Origin: a virus
Direction: 5' to 3' (one strand)
DNA: 31,868 nucleotides
IMG/VR virus record: IMGVR_UViG_3300032331_001834
Span: 1 to 31,868 of that record
Shown: positions 16,548 to 22,085 of the stretch, piece after piece
Position numbering within the stretch: position 1 is the stretch's first letter
Layout: every line of letters begins with the position of its first letter
The notes under the pieces: generated by a model
Seen by the model: the letters and a program-made list of their open reading frames with translations, nothing else
Told to the model about the DNA's origin: nothing
Databases searched by the model: none
Program-made: the position numbers and the translations under genes

Positions 16548-16736
16548 CTATTTGGCGTGGATGAACACCCGTTCACTTACTGTACGGTTGGTCAGCGTAA
16601 CAATCCAGTTTTTTCCACTACCATCCTCTCGCATGATAGCATTGATGATACCAACGTGGGCGTTACCCTTGGGGTCGATAACGCTACCATACTTACCAGA
16701 TCGCATAGAGGCGAGGATATTGTCGAGGCTATTCAT
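16548..16736 (-). CDS. Small hypothetical protein
   Basis: A 62-residue protein (MNSLDNILASMRSGKYGSVI, DPKGNAHVGIINAIMREDGS, NWIVTLTNRTVSERVFIHAK): one helix, then a five-strand pattern compatible with a small beta barrel. The binding site is weak (AAGAAAG). Promoter at 16771-16799. The stop codon begins a GGGG-TAA-CCCC hairpin. Function unknown. Confidence 0.75.
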   Translation of the reverse strand: MNSLDNILASMRSGKYGSVIDPKGNAHVGIINAIMREDGSGKNWIVTLTNRTVSERVFIHAK

Positions 16737-16770
16737 TTTCTTTTCTTTCTTAGAGTTGGATAACTGTGTG

Positions 16771-16799
16771 ATTATATCTATCGTCTATCTACTTGTCAA
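16771..16799 (-). promoter_or_regulatory. Sigma70-type promoter
   Basis: TTGACA 16794-16799, 17 bp with ACGATAGA, TATAAT 16771-16776. The -35 overlaps the stop of the upstream gene. Confidence 0.83.
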
Positions 16800-16924
16800 G
16801 CGTACATAAAACGTTCGGCCTCAGTCGAACTATTGAAAGAGCCTAGAAGCCTACGCTTACCATTTCCCATATCCTTATATACCTTATACTTCTTTCCTAC
16901 CACGATTAGAATCAGCGTCATCAT
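16796..16924 (-). CDS. 42-residue protein, member C of the LIVV-YKVY-EAERFM family
   Basis: MMTLILIVVGKKYKVYKDMG, then NGKRRLLGSFNSSTEAERFM, YA. AAGGA before the first of two ATGs at 16924. The hydrophobic strand, YKVY, R-R-L-x-x-x-F and EAERFM blocks match members A and B, while the N-G turn is shorter. Co-transcribed behind the 16942-17085 gene. Function unknown. Confidence 0.72.
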   Translation of the reverse strand: MMTLILIVVGKKYKVYKDMGNGKRRLLGSFNSSTEAERFMYA

Positions 16925-16941
16925 ATTTCTTTCCTTACTTT

Positions 16942-17085
16942 TTAGTTATACTTCATCCGAGTCATCATCTCGACAATCTCTGGACGAACCATGACACACT
17001 CCCACATGTACCACTTGCAGAAGTTGAGCCAACCCTGCTGAGTAATCTGGCCGTTTTGATACATCATCCACATCATCTGGTACAT
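16942..17085 (-). CDS. 47-residue Met/Trp-rich protein
   Basis: MYQMMWMMYQNGQITQQGWL, then NFCKWYMWECVMVRPEIVEM, MTRMKYN. AAGGA five bases before the ATG at 17085. Helical and unusually rich in Met and Trp, with a Q-N-G-Q-I-T-Q-Q-G-W start and a RPEIVEMM end that resemble a recurring small phage protein type. A longer overlapping frame (16946-17140) has no binding site and odd composition and was rejected. Function unknown. Confidence 0.72.
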   Translation of the reverse strand: MYQMMWMMYQNGQITQQGWLNFCKWYMWECVMVRPEIVEMMTRMKYN

Positions 17086-17111
17086 TGTTTTCCTTTTCTT
17101 TCTTTCGCTCT

Positions 17112-17140
17112 ATTATACTTATCGGCTTTCGCCGTGTCAA
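17112..17140 (-). promoter_or_regulatory. Sigma70-type promoter
   Basis: TTGACA 17135-17140, 17 bp with GCCGATAAG, TATAAT 17112-17117. Drives 16942-17085 and 16796-16924. Confidence 0.86.
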
Positions 17141-17158
17141 TACCTTAGAGAATATTTT

Positions 17159-17308
17159 TTAGAGAATCGTACCATCGCCACGGATACGATACATGATTCC
17201 GCCGATGCTATAGAGACAGATACCTTCGCCCATGTGTTGAACAAACGTTGCGGAATATCCATGACGAGTAACAAGGCGGCGAACGGTATTCTGAACTTGG
17301 ATGGTCAT
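17159..17308 (-). CDS. 49-residue hypothetical protein
   Basis: MTIQVQNTVRRLVTRHGYSA, TFVQHMGEGICLYSIGGIMY, RIRGDGTIL. A helix followed by three strands (ATFVQH, GICLYSIGG, MYRIRG), a winged-helix-sized or small alpha/beta fold. GAGAG seven bases before the ATG. Promoter at 17333-17360. Not recognised. Confidence 0.7.
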   Translation of the reverse strand: MTIQVQNTVRRLVTRHGYSATFVQHMGEGICLYSIGGIMYRIRGDGTIL

Positions 17309-17332
17309 TTCTTTTCTCTCTTTCTTTCTCTT

Positions 17333-17360
17333 ATTCTATAAAGATTTTCTAACGTGTCAA
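17333..17360 (-). promoter_or_regulatory. Sigma70-type promoter
   Basis: TTGACA 17355-17360, 16 bp, TAGAAT 17333-17338. Just downstream of the C/G hairpin (17361-17375) that ends the 17377-17589 gene. Confidence 0.82.
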
Positions 17361-17375
17361 CCCCACCTATGGGGG
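17361..17375 (-). repeat. C-run/G-run hairpin at a stop codon
   Basis: CCCCC-ATAGG-TGGGG on the minus strand, one base after the TAA of the 17377-17589 gene. No U-tract. Confidence 0.65.
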
Positions 17376-17376
17376 A

Positions 17377-17589
17377 TTAGCAGATTGCGAAGTCTGCTAC
17401 AACGTATCCCATATCGTCAATCTGGATGAATCCACCATCCCAACCGATTTCGATTTCGTTGTCATTGTTTCTAGCATGATCCAAAAGGTCAAGCCCGAAA
17501 GCAGCATAACCCACAAGCGTATCGACTTCGTTTTCGTCAAGATAGTCGATTAACTCGTTCAGCGTATTGAAAACCTTAAGATTCTTCAT
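17377..17589 (-). CDS. Acidic hypothetical protein under a sigma54-like promoter
   Basis: A 70-residue acidic protein from the ATG at 17589 (MKNLKVFNTLNELIDYLDEN, EVDTLVGYAAFGLDLLDHAR, ending FIQIDDMGYVVADFAIC). Alpha/beta with an N-terminal helix pair and three C-terminal strands. The leader is purine-rich without a clear binding site. The only promoter-like signal is S6 (17632-17647) with three dyads behind it, an arrangement copied from the zinc-ribbon gene at 14401-14529. Function unknown. Confidence 0.74.
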   Translation of the reverse strand: MKNLKVFNTLNELIDYLDENEVDTLVGYAAFGLDLLDHARNNDNEIEIGWDGGFIQIDDMGYVVADFAIC

Positions 17590-17631
17590 TTTCTTTTCTT
17601 CTTTCTTCTTACTTCTTATATCTATATATAG

Positions 17632-17647
17632 AGCAAAGCCCGTGCCA
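17632..17647 (-). promoter_or_regulatory. Sigma54-like -24/-12 promoter S6
   Basis: TGGCACG-GGCT-TTGCT on the minus strand, exact consensus. Around it the sequence has diverged from the S1 copy, but both boxes are unchanged. Confidence 0.68.
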
Positions 17648-17718
17648 ATCATAGATTATTTTTTTGTGCGTATTTCGCGGGAAAAACGCTATGCTATTTT
17701 CTGTGCCTAGAGATTGAG

Positions 17719-17799
17719 CGTAGCATTTTGCTACAGTGTGTTGCATTTTGCTATAGCACTTTTGGCCGAGAAACTGCATCACTGTATGATTTTGCAACA
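17719..17799. promoter_or_regulatory. Second cluster of three dyads, possible enhancer-binding sites
   Basis: Sites near 17719, 17739 and 17783 (for example GTAGCA-TTT-TGCTAC), with the same 20-bp and about 44-bp spacings and the same distance to S6 as the 14650-14729 cluster has to S1. Confidence 0.55.
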
Positions 17800-17883
17800 G
17801 TCCCCCTATCTTATCATGCCTATTATTTGAGCATAGCATATTTTATTCCCCTAAACACCTCATTGACACAATCTCCTTACTAG

Positions 17884-17930
17884 TCGTAAGTCTATATGTC
17901 ATAAGGAGTTACGTCAAATTTGCGGGGGGT
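17884..17930 (-). repeat. Half palindromic element E17
   Basis: TAAGTCTATA and TAAGGAGTTA units. The core is degenerate and merges with a G-run. It is the last copy; none is seen in the right arm. Confidence 0.65.
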
Positions 17931-18060
17931 AAGTAAAGGGGGTTTTTTCATTTTAGGCAAGATAGGGTATTTTTCACTAAAAAACCGCCGGTGGTCCATA
18001 AACAATAAGCACCACCATATATAATTAGCCAGTTTAATAGCCAGTTTCCCCATAAGTTAT
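17931..18060. other. Gene-free junction between the two arms
   Basis: About 130 bp (part of a gene gap of some 450 bp with the S6 control region) without a reading frame that has a start signal. Contains G-runs, a short ACC-GCCGGT-GGT palindrome with an adjacent A-tract, and AT-rich DNA. Composition shifts here from the left-arm to the right-arm style. Confidence 0.6.
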
Positions 18061-18087
18061 AAAAAAAGGACAAGCCGAAGCCTGTCC
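18061..18087 (-). terminator. Intrinsic terminator with TTCG tetraloop
   Basis: GGACAGGC-TTCG-GCTTGTCC followed by seven T residues on the minus strand, ending the leftward operon 18669 to 18117. Confidence 0.9.
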
Positions 18088-18116
18088 CTTTGTTATAAAA
18101 GACTCAAGAGCCTTTT

Positions 18117-18434
18117 TTAGTAGTTATATCTGACCCAAGGATCAGGATTATACTGATTATAGTATGCATAAGGAACATACTGATAGTAGTGTCCATGATT
18201 CATGTAATAAGAATTTACTGGCCTATATACCACCTTATTTTCCACAACCGGAACTAGCCTAGTCTCCTGCACAACTATTGGTTGATACAAGGTTATTGGC
18301 TGATATACCACTGTGGGAACCACGCTCACTACCGAAGTTGATGCATAAACTGGCTGACTTCTCACCCAGCATGGACAAGCTCCCATACAACAAAATAATA
18401 TTCCTAAAATTAAAAATCCCGATAAGCTTTTCAT
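18117..18434 (-). CDS. Lipoprotein-like Tyr/Pro/Val-rich protein
   Basis: A 105-residue protein starting at the ATG at 18434 (MKSLSGFLILGILFCCMGAC). The basic start, hydrophobic core and M-G-A-C fit a lipoprotein signal peptide cleaved before a Cys. The mature part is low complexity: VYQPITLYQPIVVQ-type repeats and a Tyr/Asn/His-rich end (MNHGHYYQYVPYAYYNQYN). Probably envelope-attached. The ATG is one base after the stop of the AT-hook gene, so translation is coupled. Possibly a superinfection or lysis-related surface protein; no family is recognised. Confidence 0.72.
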   Translation of the reverse strand: MKSLSGFLILGILFCCMGACPCWVRSQPVYASTSVVSVVPTVVYQPITLYQPIVVQETRLVPVVENKVVYRPVNSYYMNHGHYYQYVPYAYYNQYNPDPWVRYNY

Positions 18435-18435
18435 A

Positions 18436-18669
18436 TTAGCCGATTTCCCCCGTTGTTGGAACCGCAGTTTGTAACTTGACACTCTTGCTAGGACGGCCCC
18501 TTGGCTTCTTTAATGCTAGCTTTCTTCTTTGGCGACGAACCATTGCTGTGGTAATATTTTGACCCGTCATTTGACTCAACTTAACGGCCAAAACCTCATC
18601 ACACAATGCTGTATGGTTATTCTGAATAAAATCAATTTCACTACCATTCCACTTTTTATATGTTGCCAT
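18436..18669 (-). CDS. AT-hook DNA-binding protein with HTH-like N-terminus
   Basis: A 77-residue basic protein. The N-terminal half (WNGSEIDFIQNNHTALCDEV, then KLSQMTGQNITTAMVRRQRR) looks like a small helical DNA-binding domain in which the last helix is Arg-rich. It is followed by KKPRGRPSKS, a clear AT-hook (core G-R-P) for minor-groove binding. It is divergent from the late operon and may act as regulator at the intergenic palindrome CTCTA-TTATAG-TAGAG (about 18713-18728). First gene of a two-gene leftward operon. Confidence 0.78.
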   Translation of the reverse strand: MATYKKWNGSEIDFIQNNHTALCDEVLAVKLSQMTGQNITTAMVRRQRRKLALKKPRGRPSKSVKLQTAVPTTGEIG

Positions 18670-18692
18670 AATGTTAATTCCTTCTGTAAAAG

Positions 18693-18720
18693 TTGACTAA
18701 AAGTGTAACTACTCTATTAT
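18693..18720 (+). promoter_or_regulatory. Rightward promoter of the late-side operon
   Basis: TTGACT 18693-18698, 16 bp, TATTAT 18715-18720, overlapping a CTCTA/TAGAG palindrome. The leftward AT-hook gene must be transcribed from the same 90-bp gap. Confidence 0.65.
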
Positions 18721-18755
18721 AGTAGAGGTTGACAAGTTTCGCGCAAGGAGAAAAA

Positions 18756-18932
18756 ATGACTAATCTACCAATCAACTTAGTAGAATCAATATTAACAGTA
18801 AAAGCTTCTGGATCTAATGTGGATCATGACTTGTCCCTTCCGGACGGAAAGAGCATAGCTCAATTATTATATGACCAAGAAAATAAAACCCCCAAAAATA
18901 ACGAAAACCCCAGAGAATCCCCCTCTCCCTAA
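18756..18932 (+). CDS. Small acidic protein preceding the sigma factor
   Basis: A 58-residue protein from the ATG at 18756 with AAGGAG five bases upstream (MTNLPINLVESILTVKASGS, DHDLSLPDGKSIAQLLYDQE, then a Pro/Asn-rich end). Its last 62 bases overlap the start of the sigma-factor frame in the +1 register. The sigma gene has no binding site of its own, so this gene may serve to deliver ribosomes to it, or the two could be joined by frameshifting. Function unknown. Confidence 0.7.
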   Translation: MTNLPINLVESILTVKASGSNVDHDLSLPDGKSIAQLLYDQENKTPKNNENPRESPSP

Positions 18933-19545
18933 TGGAGTTTCAGAACAAGAATTTTTAACCGTATTAGATAATATTAGCAAACGACTTGGACATAAATTTA
19001 AATTTGGCTATCACAGCTTTGATGATATGAAACAACAAGCGGCCATTTTTGCACTGGAAGGATTACAAAAATATGACAATAGTCGCCCCCTAGAAAATTT
19101 CTTATGGACCCACGTTCGTAATCGCCTCTTTAATTATAAAAGAGATAACTATCAAAGGCCCGATAAACCCTGTTTGAGTTGTCCACTATATGATCCTCAC
19201 TGCAAAAAATCCACCAGTCAGTGTGAAGACTTTCATAACAAAGAAGACTGTGAACTATATTCATCTTGGAGTTCACGAAATAACAACAAAAAGAATATTA
19301 TGAAACCTATAGGAATGGAAGATCTTAAGGAAAATTATAAGAATAGCACCAATCATGATATTGTTGATACCATATTTAATCAACAAATTATTGACTTATT
19401 AGACCAACATATTCCGTCTCAATATAGAGAAACTTACTTACGATTAAAGTATGGAGAAAAAATCTACAAGAGCGACATGAATAAATTATACATTGTGATT
19501 CAACAAATACTAACTGACCACGGATTTGACTATGAAAATTCCTAA
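18871..19545 (+). CDS. gp55-like phage sigma factor with Cys-rich insert
   Basis: A 224-residue protein. Residues about 43-95 (GYHSFDDMKQQAAIFALEGL, QKYDNSRPLENFLWTHVRNR, LFNYKRDN) match region 2 of small phage sigma-70-family factors such as T4 gp55, which direct host RNA polymerase to late promoters. A segment with CLSC, HC, C and C (residues about 101-125) interrupts the fold and probably binds zinc. A C-terminal helical part (YRETYLRLKYGEKIYKSDMN) could be a degenerate region 4. The start at 18871 has no ribosome-binding site. It likely switches on the rightward structural genes. Confidence 0.78.
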   Translation: MTKKIKPPKITKTPENPPLPNGVSEQEFLTVLDNISKRLGHKFKFGYHSFDDMKQQAAIFALEGLQKYDNSRPLENFLWTHVRNRLFNYKRDNYQRPDKPCLSCPLYDPHCKKSTSQCEDFHNKEDCELYSSWSSRNNNKKNIMKPIGMEDLKENYKNSTNHDIVDTIFNQQIIDLLDQHIPSQYRETYLRLKYGEKIYKSDMNKLYIVIQQILTDHGFDYENS

Positions 19546-20359
19546 GAAAAGGGGCCAACTTAGTTTGGACGAAGAAAAATTCATACGAGATCAATTTAAG
19601 TCTTTGTCACTAGATGATATTGCTAGCCATTTAAATCGTAGCTTAGCTCCTGTTCAACGATACATTGAGGAAAATAGATTAGCGGGCGACCCTAGTGAAC
19701 AAAATGATGAGAGAATTTTACGACTAAAATTACATAGTAAAAATTTCTGGACCGAAATTAAAAGACAGTTTGATGAAGATAGTGGCGAATTAGAATACTT
19801 TGAAAGTTTGTGGATCAATCTTATTAAACAATTTCGAGAAGATGTATTACCCGCTGAAGAACTTCAAATCAAACAATTTATCACCATTGATATTCTTATT
19901 AATCGAAGCATGAAAGAAAGAAAACGACATATCACTGAAACTGAAAAACTACAAAAAGAAGTTGATAAAGAATATGCTAAGAGTGATGTTGAACGAGACA
20001 TTCCAAAGCTAGCTAATTTAGAAACTCAATTAAGTTTTGCACGAAACAGTATTGCTAATTATACTAACGAATATACTAAGCTGCTTAATGAACAACAAAA
20101 GATAAGCAAAGACTTAAAGGCTACCAGAGAGCAGCGAATTAAAAGAGTAGAAGATGGTAAAAGCTCGTGGGTTGGATTGATCCGTATGTTAGAAGATGAG
20201 GAAATTAGGGAACGTCAAGGACGCGAAATGGAGATTATTAATCTTGCTACAGAAAAAGTTAAAAGTAAATTATATGACTATCATAATTATGCAGATAATA
20301 CCATAGATTCGCCATTCTTAACTCCGGAAAGTGTTACTCAAAAGGAAAAAGATTTATGA
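19532..20359 (+). CDS. HTH and coiled-coil protein, possible small terminase
   Basis: A 275-residue protein from the ATG at 19532, overlapping the stop of the sigma gene. Residues about 11-50 hold an HTH (LSLDDIASHLNRSLAPVQRY), then a long charged helical region (about 120-240) with heptad-like spacing (ITETEKLQKEVDKEYAKSDV, QLSFARNSIANYTNEYTKLL). HTH plus oligomerising coiled coil, placed a few genes before the large terminase, fits a small terminase that recognises phage DNA, but it is longer than usual. It overlaps the next gene by ATGA. Confidence 0.6.
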   Translation: MKIPKKRGQLSLDEEKFIRDQFKSLSLDDIASHLNRSLAPVQRYIEENRLAGDPSEQNDERILRLKLHSKNFWTEIKRQFDEDSGELEYFESLWINLIKQFREDVLPAEELQIKQFITIDILINRSMKERKRHITETEKLQKEVDKEYAKSDVERDIPKLANLETQLSFARNSIANYTNEYTKLLNEQQKISKDLKATREQRIKRVEDGKSSWVGLIRMLEDEEIRERQGREMEIINLATEKVKSKLYDYHNYADNTIDSPFLTPESVTQKEKDL

Positions 20360-21345
20360 AAACAGCATTAATAACGGGAATAACTGGCCAAGATGGTTCT
20401 TATCTTGCTGATCTATTATTAGAAAAAAACTACAGGGTGGTGGGACTTCACAGAAGAAGTAGCACCAATAACCTTGAGCGAATTCAGCATCTAGTAAACA
20501 ACCCAAATTTCATTTTAGAAGAATTTGATTTAACAGATCCAAGCGGATGTGTTAACGTGGTACAAAAATATAAGCCAGAAGAATTATATAATCTGGGGGC
20601 TCAGAGTCATGTTGGAACAAGTTTCAAACAGCCAACAACAACTTTTGAAATTGATGCTGTGGGAGTTATCAATTTATTAGAGGCTATACGAAATCATTCT
20701 CCTTCTACAAAGTTTTATCAGGCCGGAACTAGTGAGATGTTCGGACGTAATTATGAAACTAATGCTGATGGCGAAAAGTATCAAAACGAAAATACTAAGA
20801 TGTTACCTCAAAGTCCATACGGAGTAGCTAAACTTGCTGCGTATCATATGGTTCAAATATATCGTTCAGCATATAATTTATATTGTTGCTGTGGAATACT
20901 TTTTAATCACGAAAGTCCACGTAGAGGAGAGAATTTTGTTACTCGTAAAATTACAAAATATATTGGCAAAATAATAAATAAACAAATATCCGATAAACTA
21001 GAACTTGGTAATCTTGATGCCCATAGAGATTGGGGCCACGCTAAGGACTACGTTAAGGGTATGTGGCTTATGCTTCAACAAGAAACTCCACAGGATTTTG
21101 TATTAGCTATGGGGCACACACATAGCGTTAAAGAATTTTTAATATCAGCATTTGATCTAGTAAATTTAAACTATAAAGACTATGTAAATATTAATGAAGA
21201 TTTGTTTAGACCAGCAGAAGTAGACTATTTACGTGGAGATCCATCAAAAGCCAGATCTGTTCTTGGTTGGGTTCCTCAATATTCTTTTGAGGCCCTAATA
21301 GAAGATATGATAGTAAGTGATTGTAAAAATAATGAGAAATTTTAA
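20356..21345 (+). CDS. gmd: GDP-mannose 4,6-dehydratase
   Basis: A 329-residue short-chain dehydrogenase-type enzyme. The NADP-binding G-I-T-G-Q-D-G-S-Y-L is at the N-terminus, followed by GLHRRSS, the dehydratase Glu region (TSEMFG, residues about 129-134) and the catalytic Y-G-V-A-K at about 156-160. NHESPRRGENFVTRKIT and the C-terminal RPAEVDYLRGDPSKARSVLGW are family signatures. It converts GDP-mannose to GDP-4-keto-6-deoxymannose, the precursor of GDP-fucose and related sugars. Length is close to the usual 340-370. No partner reductase is in the window. In a phage it may alter host surface glycans or supply a sugar for modification. ATGA overlap with the previous gene. Confidence 0.93.
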   Translation: MKTALITGITGQDGSYLADLLLEKNYRVVGLHRRSSTNNLERIQHLVNNPNFILEEFDLTDPSGCVNVVQKYKPEELYNLGAQSHVGTSFKQPTTTFEIDAVGVINLLEAIRNHSPSTKFYQAGTSEMFGRNYETNADGEKYQNENTKMLPQSPYGVAKLAAYHMVQIYRSAYNLYCCCGILFNHESPRRGENFVTRKITKYIGKIINKQISDKLELGNLDAHRDWGHAKDYVKGMWLMLQQETPQDFVLAMGHTHSVKEFLISAFDLVNLNYKDYVNINEDLFRPAEVDYLRGDPSKARSVLGWVPQYSFEALIEDMIVSDCKNNEKF

Positions 21346-21619
21346 TGACCCATTATATAAGCAATGGCGTAAAGCTGTGTATAAAAGAGATAATCATTGT
21401 TGTCAATGGCCAGGATGCTCTTTTAAAAAGAAACTAAATGCTCATCATATAAAAACTTGGAGTCAGTTTCCTTCATTAAGATTTGTTGTGTCTAATGGAA
21501 TAACACTATGCAGTGTTCATCACAAAATGATAAAAGGTATGGAAGAAATATATGAGACTACGTTTTTAAAAATTTTATATTTTAAATCTAGGGCAAAAAA
21601 AGATGACTCTTCACAATGA
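21332..21619 (+). CDS. HNH endonuclease
   Basis: A 95-residue protein (start ATG 21332; overlaps the end of gmd). The order CCQWPGC, then LNAHHIKTWSQFP, then VSNGITLCSVHHKMI gives a zinc-finger Cys pair and the H-H ... N ... H catalytic array of HNH nucleases, with a second C-x-x-H pair. Small HNH proteins next to a large terminase are known in other phages to take part in DNA packaging; a homing enzyme is the alternative. No ribosome-binding site, so probably coupled translation. Confidence 0.9.
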   Translation: MRNFNDPLYKQWRKAVYKRDNHCCQWPGCSFKKKLNAHHIKTWSQFPSLRFVVSNGITLCSVHHKMIKGMEEIYETTFLKILYFKSRAKKDDSSQ

Positions 21620-22085
21620 CTTTACTATTATTATTGATACCAGAGAACAACAGCCCTGGTCTTTTGATCATTATTTAACAGCTAATAGAAAATTAGATAC
21701 TGGAGATTATAGCATAGAGGGACTAGAAAGCATAGTTGCAATAGAACGTAAAAAAAGTGCTAGCGAATTTGCTAATAATGTTACTGAAAGCAGATTTAAA
21801 GATGTTATTGATAGACTTAGTAAAATAAAACATTCTTTCTTATTACTAGAATTTGATCTAGAAGACATACTAATATATCCTATTGGCTCTAATGTTCCTA
21901 AAAAAATGTGGGATAAAATTAAAATATCTCCAGCATTCTTAATAAAAAATATTTTAGATTTACAAATGTTACATAATATACATATTTGTTTTTGTGGCAA
22001 TAGTGATAATGCAGAAAAGATGGCAGAATATATTCTTAAAAAGGTAAACTACATTGAGCGACATTCAACAAAAAAAGATATTTGA
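21603..22085 (+). CDS. ERCC4 (XPF/Mus81-type) nuclease domain protein
   Basis: A 160-residue protein: IIIDTREQQPW at residues 9-19, LDTGDYSIEG at about 31-40 and AIERKKSASEF at about 46-56 give the ERCC4 nuclease motif set (D-x-R-E, G-D-Y, E-R-K-x-x-x-D/E). The helix-hairpin-helix region of cellular family members is absent. Such enzymes cut branched or flap DNA, consistent with trimming replication concatemers before packaging. It overlaps both the HNH gene and the large terminase gene. Confidence 0.88.
   Translation: MTLHNDFTIIIDTREQQPWSFDHYLTANRKLDTGDYSIEGLESIVAIERKKSASEFANNVTESRFKDVIDRLSKIKHSFLLLEFDLEDILIYPIGSNVPKKMWDKIKISPAFLIKNILDLQMLHNIHICFCGNSDNAEKMAEYILKKVNYIERHSTKKDI

Noticed and set aside
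16946-17140. 64-codon minus-strand frame
   Set aside because: It lacks a start signal and begins within the promoter; the overlapping 47-residue frame has AAGGA and a protein-like composition.
17767-17782. TGGCCGAGAAACTGCA on the plus strand as a sigma54 site
   Set aside because: Spacing is right but the boxes are degenerate, and the paired copy at 14694 lacks the GC.
539-17930. The gene-plus-palindrome array read as an integron cassette array
   Set aside because: The elements are large imperfect palindromes behind each gene, but they lack the GTTRRRY/RYYYAAC core sites of attC, each unit has its own promoter, and no integrase is in the window.
1-17930. The repeats read as a CRISPR array
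   Set aside because: Copies are separated by whole genes, vary in sequence and are not regularly spaced by short unique spacers; no cas gene is present.
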